A DNA stretch of 64,000 nucleotides from Rugalucina vietnamica (GCA_964017185.1 OZ024869.1:52602761-52666760); one strand, 5' to 3'. Numbered from the stretch's first letter, positions 35,861 to 47,770 are shown. Notes: a model not told the origin generated them from the sequence alone. Numbers and translations are program-made.

Positions 35861-36320
35861 TAGATAGTTACGAGAGTAGATGACCTGACCTGCAGCCCAA
35901 AACCTGGAAACTTTCCGGGCTGGGTAATAGCTCTCAACACTTTCATTAGAAACCCAAACACCCATCACCAACATTATCATCATCGTTGTCATCATCATTA
36001 ACAACATCAACATCCAAATTTTACTGATTTCCTCTACATTGTTGTCATTCTCCTCATTTTTTTTTCTTTCAGTCATTTCCACTCTCACTCCATGTAATAC
36101 ACTTCTTGAGGTGTATGGAGTACCTGGCAGATTCAGATTCAGTATCTCGAGTAACAAGTCCGAACTGCAGGAATTACAGTAACACGCATGTGCATCTATC
36201 TTATGAGCATTTATCGTATATACACATGACCCAGACCAAAAGTAAATGAATAGGACTTTTGCCCAGTCTGGATAAACGCAAGCTGTAAACAGAATAAAAT
36301 CATCTTGTAGTCTAGGGTTT
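35861..36320. other. Intergenic, nothing firm
   Basis: A segment at about 36148-36190 (TCTCGAGTAACAAG, GAATTACAGTAAC) resembles 47390-47430, pointing to a shared unclassified repeat. Confidence 0.4.
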
Positions 36321-36520
36321 TATGGCAGCGGACATCCATGCTTTGAAGACGTCCAGGGATTCGGCAGCAGTCAGTTCTTCAGGCAGCTGGTTACACATTC
36401 TGGTAGTTTACGAGAAGAAGGAATTCTTTTTTTATGTAGGTCCTGCAGTATGGTACGCTGTATTTGTACTGATGGCATCTTGTGGCAGCAACAAGAAGCA
36501 GGAGGTGTGGTGCAGCAGGT
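36321..36520 (-). pseudogene. LINE reverse-transcriptase C-terminal scrap
   Basis: Reads NQLPEELTAAESLDVFKAWM then a stop, and in a shifted frame HQYKYSVPYCRTYIKK, the usual end of a non-LTR polyprotein (WNxLPxxVxxxxSLxxFK). Frameshifted. Confidence 0.6.
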
Positions 36521-36814
36521 ATGATTGCCATGGAATGTACAACCTGGAACACCAAAATGACTGCGAAGAACATTGCCAGTAGTAGCTGGTATATCTCGAT
36601 GCGAAAGATTCTCGCAAAATACAGTCGCCCAGATGAATGGAATCTTCTAGATGATCCCCCGATCAAAAACAAGACGGAAAACCATTGTGACTTAAATATG
36701 ATGAGAGAAAGGAAAGAGCAGCTCTTTACCATTCACTTCTATACCTAAATAGTGATTGTTACACCCAAAACAAGAAACATTTGCTGATTTAGCATATAAG
36801 AGAAATAAGAGATG

Positions 36815-37120
36815 TTGCACGGTTAAAAACCAAGCTGAAACTTGTCACAGGTTCCTATATTCTACAAGTGAACAGAGCACATTTCAATCAAAATCAAGTT
36901 GATCCGACTGCCATAATGGTGACGAGACACCGGAACATTTCATATTAACACGTTCTGTCCTTGGAGAAGTGCGAAATCCTATGATAGATGGATTGAATGT
37001 GCTTGCTATTCAAATCCTGAAACAGACTAAGTATGATGCAGATACACTCCTCCGGTTGATTTTGGATAGCAGTAAGGCGAGTGGTAAAAGTGGTTGTGAC
37101 ACTTAAAATATGACCATGAA
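36815..37120 (+). pseudogene. LINE C-terminal zinc-finger fragment
   Basis: LKLVTGSYILQVNRAHFNQN then, after a short deletion and frame change, CHNGDETPEHFILT and NPMIDGLNVLAIQILKQT. This matches the Cys/His domain after many non-LTR reverse transcriptases. The first Cys pair is lost, so it is non-functional. Confidence 0.6.
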
Positions 37121-37748
37121 TCCAAGTTCTGTGCACTTGAATGGCAGGTCTATCAGTCTTTGTCATTCCTTGCATAGTTGAACTTGCAGTTATCAGCGGA
37201 AAAGAAGTAGCTCAACAACATTTTAGAAGAAGCTTTTACAGATTCAAATTTAAGTGTTAGGGTGATGAGAGAAGCATCATTTTAGTCCCTGTAAATAAGA
37301 ACATTTGGAACAAAGGAAGACTACTCCAGCTGTAGGTATGCCTCAAGTGGCAGACCCTTTACCACGCAATACAATACAATGGCAATTGAATGGCTTGCTG
37401 TGGTTTTACGTGGGTTTTAAAACCGATCATTGGCTTTCTATGGGCACGTTGACTTCCCTGAAGCAGTAGTACATATACTTACCTCTATTCTACCCGTTAA
37501 AGCTATCGTTCAAAAAAGGATACCTGCGCTATTTGTAGTATCTGTAGTCTGAATGGTGATTCAGTGCAATCTTTCTTTCTAAATATACTGCAGCACCCTC
37601 TCGCGAGGATTATGTGCAAGTGCGCGCGTCAAAGAAAAGCTTGATAGAAGAAAGTTAAAATGAGTTTAGTAAGGCTAAAAAGTATGATAGTGTTAGTATG
37701 GAGAAGAAGTAAAAAGTTGAAAGCTGATAAAAACAACATATCCTGGAT
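37121..37748. other. Between LINE fragments, nothing recognised
   Basis: It may include LINE 3' tail sequence, but no motif was recognised. Confidence 0.35.
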
Positions 37749-39085
37749 TTATGGCATAATGTGGTTAAGGCTGTAAATGGCAGACCTGAACATAGTCAGG
37801 TCTTCTGAAAGGACAGCAGAGGTCGGGAGGTTGTTCCACTGCACGATTGCTAAAGGGAAAAATGAATATTTGTAGTAGTTAGCTGTTGTTTGGATCTGAA
37901 TAAAGTGGTATGGGTGTGTAGTTCTTGTCATTCGGGTCTGTGTGTGGATGTAAGATGGTAGTGGTATCTCAACCAAACCATGTACTATTTTATAGAACAT
38001 TATGAGCCGGGCATCTGCACGTCTTTGTTCTAATGACTTCCATCCTAAGGTATCGATCATCTGAGTCACACTACTGTATGAAGAGTAGTCATGGGTGACC
38101 CAGCGTGCTGTCCTGCGCTAGACAGCCTCGATCTTATTTATGTTTTTGTCAGTATGAGGGCTCCATACAGGGGAGGCATGCTCTACTTGAGGCCTAACAA
38201 GAGTTTGATATGCTGTTTGACGTATGCCTTTATGTTTGGTGCGTATATTTCTACGTAAGTAGCCCAGTGTCTAATTTGCTTTGGTGGTCACATTTAGGAT
38301 ATGGTTGTTCCAGCTTAGTTTATTACCAATGTCAAGGCCCAGATACTTTGCATGTTCTACTGCCTCTAGGACTTGGCCATGTAGAACGTATTGGGTTTTG
38401 ATGGGATTAGGGGATTTACAGATGTGCATGACTTGACACTTGCTAGGATTGAAGTGCATTTCCCAAGTCTTTTCCCAATGTTCGAGTTTTATGAGGCCCT
38501 GCTGAAGGGCGTGGAAGTCATCTTTGCTGGTCACTGTCAGATACACAGCAGTATCGTCTGCAAATAGTCTGACCTGTGAAGTTATCTTGTCGGGCAGGTC
38601 ATTTATATAAAGTAGGAAAAGGATCGGTCCAAGGACCAATCCTTGGGGTACCCCGATGTGACCGGAATCTCAGACGATTTTCCCCTTCAAGAGCCACACA
38701 ATGTGAACGTCCGAGTAGGAATGCCTTAATCCAGCTGAGATTGTTTTGAGTTATCCCATGCTGGTGGAGCTTGAAAAGTAGCTTGGTGTGGCTAACCTTG
38801 TCAAAAGCCTTGCTGAAGTACAGGAGAATTAGGTCAGTTTGTTGACCTCTTATGGAAAGACCTCTAGCTAGTTCGTCAATCAGTTGGATGAGTTGGGTTT
38901 CACAGGACCTCTTTTCCCTAAAGCCGTTACTATAGTACATTATGTTTGTTGAGATGCTTTGTTAGGTTTGATGCAATGATGTGTTCCATCAGTTTGCAAC
39001 AGATGCAGGTTAAGGAAATTGGTCTATAGTTGCCGGGGTCGCACTTGTCGCCTTTTTTGAAAAGTGGTGTGACGTCAACTGTCAG
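37749..39085 (-). pseudogene. 5'-truncated non-LTR retrotransposon, reverse-transcriptase domain
   Basis: From the right: VTPLFKKGDKCDPGNYRPIS, then NGFREKRSCETQLIQL, YFSKAFDKVSH, the catalytic box FADDT (near 38555), CQVMHICKSPNPI, YLGLDIGNKLSWNNHI, RRTARWVTHDYSSYSSVTQM and WNNLPTSAVLSEDL. Breaks are a frameshift near 38640, a stop before TLGYLRRN, and a TAG in EAV-stop-RRTARW. The 5' part (endonuclease) is absent. Jockey/CR1-like by motif order. Confidence 0.88.
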
Positions 39086-39296
39086 TTAAGCCCTACAACA
39101 GTCACAGGAAGTCTTACTCAAATATGGTATTGACCCACCATATTCCTTATTGAAAACAAAACTAAATAAACCAAAGTGGATAGTTGGATGGCAACTAGAA
39201 AATACCCTGATATCAATCAATGAATGGAACGAAACGTTTTGATAAGAATCGGTTTTTACCCAACCTGCAAAGTTTCCCGCCAACTGTCACTGCAAT

Positions 39297-39412
39297 GTTG
39301 ATAAGTCACTCGCCTTGTAAACCAGGGGTCGCAGGTAAGATTCTGGGCTTCTCCTAAAAAACAACTACAAAAACCAATCTCCCGGTTGAGCCTTCGGGTG
39401 CTCCCGGGACAA

Positions 39413-39447
<35 letters not shown>
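39297..39447 (+). repeat. SINE-like fragment with poly-A tail
   Basis: GTCACTCGCCTTGTAAACCA then GGGTCGCAGG and GAGCCTTCGGGTGCTCCCGG precede a run of about 35 A (39412-39447). Confidence 0.6.
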
Positions 39448-39449
<2 letters not shown>

Positions 39450-39450
39450 A

Positions 39451-40063
39451 TGAGCTCTCACATTGCTGTCACATGTATATGTGATTCTTTTTGGTTTTAA
39501 AGACTATGTAAATGTGTTTTTGTCCAGTATTTCATGTGTAAAGTTTAATGGCATTCACACTAGTTAAAATTGACAAGACTAAAAGCACTTAGAAAAAAAA
39601 AAAATAAAAAAAGAAATAGATAAATAAAAATAAATAAATATCACATTGAGTTCATTGTCAGCAATTAGATCTACAAGTTAAAGCTTTTAAGTTTAAGCTT
39701 GCGATCTCTCAGCACTTTTTATAGCGTATGTGTTAGTTAGCTTCTTTTAAGAAGCTGTCTAATCACAATTCGGGAAAGGCAGGTCAATATGAATAGCGAA
39801 AAGTAAAACTGGTGAATGTCTATCTCCATATATGCATGATGATCGAGAGACTAGTTCGGTGACAGTATATTATGGTGTTTAGTGTGAGCAATAAACCAAG
39901 TTATGCCAGATTTCAGAACTTGCCTTTAATCGACATCCGCTTGTTGGTCTGTTGCCTGGTTCACGATTCTTACACCCACAGATAAGTCATTTCTAATGAA
40001 AACCACATTTCTGATCCTATTCAACTATAATTATGCGATCTCTCGTGCGAGATTGCATAAACA
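39451..40063. other. Intergenic, nothing recognised
   Basis: AT-rich. A small hairpin TGCGATCTCTCGTGCGAGAT lies near 40034-40058. Confidence 0.35.
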
Positions 40064-40343
40064 CATCATGGAAACATCTCCGTATGAAAGCTACCCCAGA
40101 TTTGCACCTTACATATAGTAGAAATGGGGGAAATCAGGGGTAGGTATGAAATTATCGATTTTTAAGATTAATCAATAAAATTATATATTGTGGGTATCTG
40201 TTGTCATCGCATCGATGCTGTGATCATAACAGATACTCAAAATACATGATTTTATGGACAACAAGTGTAATTAATGCAAAAATACAATCAAAATCAGCTG
40301 ATTTGTAGAATACTTTGTGCAAACGGAGATGTTTCCGTAATGA
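40064..40343. mobile_element. Foldback element, sister family of B
   Basis: Ends CATCATGGAAACATCTCCGT and ACGGAGATGTTTCCGTAATG are inverted repeats. Inside, TGTGGGTATCTGTTGTCATC with mirror GATCATAACAGATACTC forms the hairpin. Same plan as B but mostly different sequence. Confidence 0.75.
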
Positions 40344-40404
40344 TAAATGACAGTCGACGTTGATGATATTGGGACATTGATGCTGACAATATCGGGAACA
40401 TTAT

Positions 40405-40910
40405 ACAGTCCAACCTGCCTAAGCAAGCGGCCAAGGGAAACACTAAATTGCTTGCTTAAGACAGGTGCTTGCTTAATAGAGGTTATGCTCTAACACTAGG
40501 TTGGGCATCCTAACCAAACCATGTTAGCTAGAAATAAACAATAGCATGCCACTGTCATTTACATGCAATTCTCCAAAATGCCCAGACAAGTTGTCTAGGA
40601 TTATCTTTTGAGACAATAAACAATGAATTATGACATCTGGAAGGTGTGAAAACAATTTTGACACCTGACAGAGTTTAAATATCCATGTCAAATAATTTCT
40701 TTTTTATGTAATTGGTGAAATGAGTGGCTGCTTAAAGCCAAAACTGGGACAGAAACTAGTAGCCTCTGGCCACGTTAGACAGGTGCTTGCTTAATAGAGG
40801 TTCATTTGCATGTAAAATCAATTGGGGGGGGGGGGGGGGGGGGAATGAAAGTGCTTGCTTAAGACAGGTGCTTGCTTAATACAGGGCTTGCTGAAGACAG
40901 GTTGGACTGT
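40405..40910. mobile_element. MITE with ACAGTCCAACCTG / CAGGTTGGACTGT ends and TA flanks
   Basis: Perfect 13-bp ends, TA on both sides, and repeated CTTGCTTAAGACAGGTGCTT blocks near both ends. Tc1/mariner type by TSD. A run of about 21 G (40824-40844) lies inside. Confidence 0.85.
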
Positions 40911-41286
40911 AATAGAAAATATCTGAAATACCTGGTCTTTCATGTTATGGGAGTCACAGGGGCCAGTATCATTGTTTTTATGTTGGTTTTTTTTTTTAGG
41001 TTTTAGGGGCATTTTTACTAAATATAGAAAGTTCCCTTGTCTCTATAACATACCTAGATCCCTAAAGGTCATTTGTGTACATCTGGTTCTTACAAGTCTG
41101 TATGGAGGCACTATTTCTAACAGTTCCAACAAGCAGGCCACCACTTGAGTTTACTGAGGGCTTATATCTCTGAGTTGGTCATGTCCATTAGGTACATTGC
41201 TGCTAAATATGAATAAACATGTTATTAACATTTGAGCTATGGCGAGGTAGTTTTAACGAGTACATACAATATATATGTTACTGGTG

Positions 41287-41372
41287 GACATGTGGCTCAA
41301 TAGCTCAGTGGTAGAGTGCTCGCATGGTAAACAAGATATTCTGGGTTGCAGTCCCAGTCCGGCCACATACTT
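41287..41372 (+). repeat. tRNA-like sequence, pseudogene or SINE head
   Basis: GTGGCTCAATAGCTCAGTGG has an A box and a GTGGC/GCCAC acceptor pairing, and CTGGG/CCCAG a T stem. The T loop reads TTGCAGT instead of TTCGANN and the anticodon stem does not pair, so it is not a functional tRNA. Confidence 0.55.
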
Positions 41373-41576
41373 TTTCCGCCCATGTGACATATACATTTAC
41401 TTAAAGGCAAAAGTTTTGCAACACTTATAATATGCAAATTTCTTTTTATTGACTGAGAAATTTCTTTCGTTGATATTATGATCGACAACTCCAGTTCTTT
41501 GCCTTGCATACAACATGAAAATCAGAACGCTGCTGCTTATGGTTGCTGAGAAAACGTCAAAAAACTTCAAGGTAAC

Positions 41577-42133
41577 CATACCTGTCAACACACACGAATC
41601 AATCGTGTCTGACACGAATTCGAGTCCAGGAATTCATCACACGCACGAATTGGCTAAAATCGCTAAAGAACACGATTTTTCAGCTATCTCACGCTTGGAA
41701 TTTCCATTCGCTATTTTTGTTTATGATTGTGAAACTGCGCCATCTGGCGAGTTTCTTAATTTAGCGAGTCACGCGCGTGCGAGATAAAAATACCTGAATT
41801 GTGACTATTTTTAGATACGCGGAATTCCAATACACACTGAATGGAAATGACCGAAGCATCCCAACGGATTTATGCTGTGTAATGATCGATGGTTTTTTTT
41901 TTTGTATTTTTAAGCCTAGAAAACACATTTGAACCGGGATTTTGGTAAGAAATCGCTATTACAGACCTGTTGAATGCTAAAATGGTGGCTCATTGATGGA
42001 TTCAATGCAGTTTATACACAAAACGTAGCGATTTTAGGACTTGTATCGCTCCCCCAAAGCAAGTATTAGCTTTTTGGAAAATGCAACATAGTATATTTTG
42101 AAGCATGAAAAGTAGTGAAAACGCAATTTTTTT

Positions 42134-42173
<40 letters not shown>

Positions 42174-42468
42174 ACAAAGAAAAACAAAAACAAACAAACT
42201 CAGTGGCACATGATTTTGGAAAAAAAAAATCTCAGGATGGTAAACATGATAAATGTTAAATAGTGTAAATATATACCAGTTGATATGAAAGTTTTGTAAC
42301 TACTATTGCTAATTTCTGTGACCAAGTTCTTGATTTTTAACTAAAAAATCTCACTCCTAAAAGTTGTGGTAAAATCATAATGCGCGATAAATACGCGCAA
42401 AACCTAGTCACTTTAGGGTTGTCGCGCGCAATCTCACTTTTTGAAATTTCAAAAAGTTGACAGGTATG
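41577..42468. mobile_element. 892-bp element with CATACCTGTCAAC ends and 8-bp TSD
   Basis: Perfect 13-bp inverted ends (41577-41589 and 42456-42468) are flanked by AAGGTAAC at 41569-41576 and 42469-42476. The interior has an A run (42138-42171) and no coding frame. An 8-bp TSD points to hAT-like transposition. Confidence 0.88.
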
Positions 42469-42476
42469 AAGGTAAC

Positions 42477-43097
42477 CCATATTTTAAAAGTCGCAGAGGT
42501 GCAATACCTTGCATTGTATGCGAAAATAAAATTTCAAACTAATGTTTGTTTTCAAAAGCAAACAGGACAACAAATGCAAATTTGGAAAATTTATGCTTTG
42601 GTTGACGTTTATTACATGTGTGTGACGTGTTTAAGTTTTGACGTAATTGGCTGTTAATAGGCAAACGGATATCAATAATCAAAACCTTTTAATGGCATAA
42701 TGTAGCCATCAGTACATTGCATAAATGACAAAAACATCTGATCACGTCCTAGCCGAGCATAATGCGTATGTAATGACTGTTTGAACAAATAAGGTAACGT
42801 CAACAAAGAAACGCAGTGCTGCTAAACAATAATTTCCAAACATTTTTGTTGTTTTCTGCTTGTACAGACACCAGCCTATCGATTAATGTTGTTTGTTTTA
42901 ACTCGTAATAAACATCCATATTTTAGACGCAAATTGTTAAAAACCACAAACGTCACATTAACGTCAGAACGAAAACATGCGATCAAATACCGTTTATTGC
43001 AAATCATTACTCATTGTGTAGGGACATAAAATAAACTTTCAAAAATATCCTTACATGGGTAATGTAGAAGAAAACGAGAATGTAAATTGTTGCGTTT
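42477..43097. other. Intergenic, nothing recognised
   Basis: No coding or repeat signature recognised. Confidence 0.35.
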
Positions 43098-43202
43098 AGG
43101 TATATATGTTTTGGAACAAAAATAAGAAAGATAGGTATACCCCAGTTTAAAAAGAAAGTTGGGTTTAAGGGGATATACATAACACAGACAGGTTTTCCTG
43201 AT
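43098..43202. repeat. Family B element, one arm only
   Basis: TATGTTTTGGAACAAAAATA, AGGTATACCCC and ACAGGTTTTCCTGATG: the right arm alone. Confidence 0.7.
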
Positions 43203-43279
43203 GTATCACTGAATGAGGTGGCTAGGTCCATTGGGTACGATATTGCTGCTAAATATGAACAAACCTGTTATTAACATTT

Positions 43280-43484
43280 GAGCCATGTTCCATGAAAACC
43301 TGCATTTGCATAATGGAAACCGAGTTGCCTATCATGTGTGCACTAACTGCAGAGCTGATCAGCACCTAGGTTTTTTCTAAATCCAAAATTTCTTGCTTTC
43401 GTCTTGCTTTCAGCTATGATTGTGCAGCCCAGCCCTGTTTGTGTAAAACCAGGTTCAAAACTCCCAAGGACAGATGTGGCTCAT
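43280..43484. repeat. Family A element, degenerate
   Basis: CACTAACTGCAGAGCTGATC and the end order CCCAAGGACAGATGTGGCTC. It lies 5 bp from the next family A copy. Confidence 0.65.
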
Positions 43485-43488
43485 TTAT

Positions 43489-43733
43489 ATATGAGCCGCA
43501 TTGTGAGAAAACCGGATTTTTGCCTAGGCGAAAACAAAGGCGCAGATCAGCTTCGCGGTAACCGCGAAGCTGATCAGCGCCTTTGTTTTCGCTACTCGGA
43601 TAGTACAATTCCTCTTCTACTTAAATCCGAAATTTCAAGCTTCTAGCTCTTTTCTGAGCTTGTACAGGCCGGTTTGTGTCGGACCTGGTCGGAAACCCCG
43701 AAGACCGGTTTTCTCGCGTCGCGGCTCATATGG
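43489..43733. repeat. Family A foldback element, best-preserved copy
   Basis: Begins TATGAGCCGCATTGTGAG and ends CTCGCGTCGCGGCTCATAT. The central hairpin (about 43529-43592) carries GATCAGCTTCGCGGTAACC with its complement. Confidence 0.93.
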
Positions 43734-44064
43734 TATTTCCTCTTTAGGTGCTTTCTGTTTGGCATTTCCTTGTACATTAATTTACAGCATAGTCAAGCCT
43801 ATTGTCCACTCAAAAGGTCAATCACTTCTGTTGACTGTGTGTAGTTATGACTAATAAAGTGCATGTACTTCAATGGTCAATCAACTCCTTTCTTACATAA
43901 TCCATATTTGGAATTGTAAAATGATAATGGAAAATTAATAATTTGTATTCCTAACATGGTTTGATGTTCAGGATGTCAACCTTTGCTAGGGCTTTAGGTC
44001 TCAGGGTTTTTTTTTCCTGCAAATTATTTGCTTCCACTTAATCAACAATCTGCTTTCTTATACA
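43734..44064. other. Intergenic, nothing recognised
   Basis: No feature supported. Confidence 0.35.
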
Positions 44065-44180
44065 AATGAGCCGCCACATGGGAAAACCAACAATCTGCGT
44101 ATGCGACAACAAAGGCGCAGATCAGCTTCGAAGTAACTGCGAAGCTGATCAGCGCCTTTGTTTTCGCTACTCGGATAGTA

Positions 44181-44238
<58 letters not shown>

Positions 44239-45223
44239 TGAACCGGTATATAAACACCTTTTAAAGCCCGGGTAGCCTTAAAAGTTTCTCCAGTCCATTC
44301 TTATATAATATCTTTCTCGCTATGATCATACATAATGTGCACTACCCTCTCATTCCTCATCTCACCCTGACAGTCTGGAGTCTGTCAACAAATATATAAA
44401 TATGAGCATATATAACTGTGTTTTGGTAGTGCACGACTCATCCAGTCAACCATTCTTTTATATAAAGTATATGTATATAATTGAAACGATACAAAATTCT
44501 TGGAGTGATAAAACATCTGATGAATTACTGTTGTATTAAGTTGATAATACTGTTCAGGTTATTTTTAGCTAGGCAGCCACAGCCAGGAGGTGGGGAGGGG
44601 GAGGGGCACAGGACAATGATTTGTTAGATGTACATGTTTTGTTTTGTTTTTTAATCAATCTCTATAGATGTTTGGTACTGCTTGTATTTAATTAATATCG
44701 TTAATTAATTCTTGACATAGGCTCCATTGGTTTTGAAACTTAGTGACTTCATTATGGTTGGAAGCAATATGAAGGTGTACCTTGTACATAAATTTAAGTT
44801 GTGTTTTAAAAACATTCAGACTTAGTGGTCTCTGTTTACAGCGTGATAAATAGATGAAATATTTTGCATACAGAAGAATGAATTTTACTACATATGGCAG
44901 ATGCTGCTCGTTCTGTCTACCAAATACGAAAAATTCTTCAGAAAATGTGTAAATAATACTATAGTCATTCAGCCATCCGGTTACTGCTTGGATAAATTGT
45001 TGTGTTGTTTCACATTTCCACAGAAGATGAATTATTGTTTCATTATTTAGTTTACAGAAGGTGCATAGCGCATCATCCCTTATTTTCATTTGATAGTACA
45101 ATTCCTCTTCTACTTAAATCCGAAATTTCAAGATTCTAACTCTTTTCTGTGACTGTACAGGCCGGTTTGTGTCGGACCTGTTCGGAAACCAAATTGTTGG
45201 TTTTCTCACGAGACGACTCAAAT
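44065..45223. repeat. Family A element split by a LINE insertion
   Basis: The left part 44065-44185 carries the GAGCCGCCACATGGG end and the hairpin. The right part 45092-45223 resumes with TAGTACAATTCCTCTTCTAC and ends ACGAGACGACTC. Confidence 0.9.
44186..45091 (-). mobile_element. 5'-truncated LINE with poly-A tail and 12-bp TSD
   Basis: The minus-strand frame 44688-45101 encodes the C-terminal Cys/His domain (CTFCKLNNETIIHLLWKC) of an L1-like reverse transcriptase polyprotein. A run of 51 T (44184-44234) is the poly-A tail. GATAGTACAATT occurs at 44174-44185 and 45092-45103. About 906 bp; 5' truncated. Confidence 0.9.
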
Positions 45224-45321
45224 GTTTTAGCCTCTAGACATCTTCTCAGGCAAATAGAGCCTGCCTTGCTTGGGTTCTGGCCAAAAAGCCGTCAAGAAGG
45301 CTTTCTTATGACATTTATCAT

Positions 45322-45432
45322 AATTGAGCCTCATCTTCAGGGTTTCTGACCAGGTCTGACACCAACTAGACTGTACATCCACAGAGGATAGCTATAGGCT
45401 TGAAATATATTGGGCGTATTATGAAGCAGAAG
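45322..45432. repeat. Family A fragment
   Basis: TTCAGGGTTTCTGACCAGGT, CTGACACCAACTAGACTG and GGCTTGAAAT: one half element. Confidence 0.65.
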
Positions 45433-45439
45433 AGGCTTT

Positions 45440-45592
45440 GGAAGGTCTGAGCCTGCTCAGGAAAAGTAGTTTACACAATCATATGTTGTAGTTGCTTACT
45501 TTAATAGGAGGTTATATAGTAAAAGCAATTTTGGATACAGGAACATCCCATTTTTGGGTAGAAGTCTCATAAATAGAGACAAAATCCAGACA
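45440..45592 (+). repeat. Family E SINE-like module, 5' half
   Basis: AGGTCTGAGCCTGCTCAGGA, GGGTAGAAGTCTCATAAA and ATCCAGACA. It continues at 48938 after the 3.35-kb insertion. Confidence 0.75.
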
Positions 45593-46611
45593 CAACCTAT
45601 GGAAACGGTGTATTAGAAAAACGGTGAATCAACGGGGGTTAATCGGAAAAATGTGAACCATCGGGCGAGGTGTCGGTGACACATCGGGATTTGCACTAGA
45701 TAAAAGGTATGTTGTTTGTTTACTTCTATTTTGAAGCGAAAGCTAAAAATACTGCAGTAAATAAAAACAAATCGAACACTTGCAGGAGCTGTAAGGGTCT
45801 TTGATGCAGCCCCGGAAACCCTAAAATTGTTGAAAATGTATTTTGTTTAATCGCCACAGTGCGCCCCATTTTACTACTCAAACATTTCAGTTGACTTTCG
45901 GTTGTATTTTTTGTTTATTTTTTATGCTTACATCGAATTACGAATGTAAACAACCTTAATTCAGATTGGTGAATATAGAAAAGTAAGCTCCTGATTATCA
46001 ACCTTCAGAAAATTTGTAAAAAAGACTGGGAAAATCGAGATTCAGCCGGGTGATTGATTATTTGGTGAGTCTCCGGGCAAGTTGTGTGTGTCGCCGGGGA
46101 GCTACCAAATTTTGATGGAATAAAACTTTATTTTCTTCATTCTAGACAGTACATGATTGTTGTTTTTTAACTTTAAGTTTGAGTGGGATCATATCTATCC
46201 CAATTACGGATGCTATAAACACACGTTAATCACCGGCAGTGATGAGAACTCGGACGTTCCTCGTCCGCAGCGTCCGTCATATCGCACTGTTCGCATAAAT
46301 ATAGTTTTTTTTTCCTGGTTAAATGAAACTGAAGCAAATGAAAACGTGTAAGAAATAATTGGAAAAGATACTGTCTCCAATTCTTAAATTTCTTCCGTTG
46401 CCGATTTGAAGACTTGGAAAATTATAACAGTAAACGCAGGTCCAATCTTTGGAAATAACATGGAACAGTATCTATTGGGATAGCTTCTTTCCTAAAATTA
46501 TCAGGGCCTGAAATGCCCCCTCTGATGTCTACCGCTGAGGTGCCAGATGATTGCTTAACGTTTCTTGTGAGATCTAGGGACAAAGATGCCAGTCACAGCC
46601 CCCGCTAGTAG

Positions 46612-46848
46612 AGCGCGGTAGCTGAAGCGGTAGAGCGTCGGACTGTCACTCTGGAGCGAGAGGTCCTGGGTTCGATCCCCACGAGCGCCGTGTAGGGTTC
46701 GAGCCCCACACGGGTCACATGTGGGACAAGTCAAGTTCTGCTTGCAGGTGTGCCAGGTGCTTTTTCCTGGAGTACTCCTATTTTCGCCCCACCTACTGAT
46801 TTGTTAATGAGTGAAATAATTGGCTTTTAAGGCACGTAAAACTTAATC

Positions 46849-46898
<50 letters not shown>

Positions 46899-46905
46899 TA
46901 TCAAT
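46612..46905 (+). repeat. tRNA-derived SINE with AAT tail
   Basis: A box GTAGCTGAAGCGGTAGAGC and B box GGTTCGATCCC are well kept. Body GTGTGCCAGGTGC; tail about 15 AAT repeats (46851-46895). Nested in the 3.35-kb element. Confidence 0.85.
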
Positions 46906-47127
46906 AATAATAACTGATTCTTAAAACATGACATTTCGACAGGTTTCCAAGTTTGATTAGCTTTACAATATACCGGGACAATGCATACCTGACGGTATTA
47001 ATTGATGTTAACTTTAGGTTCGGTCTCCTTTTGTTGCTCAGTTCACACGACTGGACATTTATTTTCTCATGGGAAAAATGAGGATTTTCGACATGACTAT
47101 CCGAGTAACACAAGTATAAGCGTTTCC

Positions 47128-47390
47128 AAAACGCTTGCGATCTCTCAGCACTAATTTCACTGTATGACCACGTATAAATTCACGGCGATAACCACAGACC
47201 GAAAAGACTCTGACAGCTCGGTTCAACGTGAGCTTTCATACCCGAGCCGGCATGCGCTATTTAGTGTGACCCAATCGAAGCTGCCTTGTCCAATCAAGTA
47301 CGACCGGAAGTGTGGTCGATTTACAACAAGATTCCAGTCCTGTTCAATTATATATGCGCTCTCGCCGTGGCGAGATCGCAAAAAGTAACT
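47128..47390. repeat. Unclassified inverted-end repeat
   Basis: CTTGCGATCTCTCAGCAC at the left (also at 39697) and GGCGAGATCGCAAAA at the right form an imperfect inverted pair. Confidence 0.45.
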
Positions 47391-47474
47391 CGAGTAACAA
47401 GGCCAAACAGCACGAGTTACAGTAATGCGCATACGTATCTACGTCATGTGCTTGCGTATAACTGTAACTCTCAC

Positions 47475-47770
47475 TTATGTTACGTCTACACTGGACCACG
47501 TTCTCACCACGTCCTTACCGCGTTCTAAAAATTCCAGAACGTGGCGAGGACGGGGTCAAAATGAAACAATTTCGGATTTCTAAGTTCCCACTACGTCCTT
47601 ACTACGTCCCCGCCACGTCCTTATAACGTCCGCACCACGTCCTTACTACGTCCTTCACGTTTCAACTACGTCCTCAATACGCGCTCACCAAGTTCATCCC
47701 GTTTCTACTACGTCCTTGCTACGTCCTCACAAAGACCAAGCAGTTCATACCACGCGCGAACTACGTTTCC
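47475..47770. repeat. Degenerate CTACGTCC-rich tandem tract
   Basis: CCACGTCC, CTACGTCC and TTACTACGTCC recur roughly every 10-12 bp over 300 bp. Confidence 0.8.

Noticed and set aside
41515..41787. 90-codon open frame on the plus strand
   Set aside because: It crosses the left boundary of the 892-bp element, so the two halves have different origins. No domain recognised.
43404..43646. Frames with [17 protein letters not shown]
   Set aside because: This peptide recurs at 31.4, 32.1 and 43.5 kb because it is the family A hairpin read in one frame.
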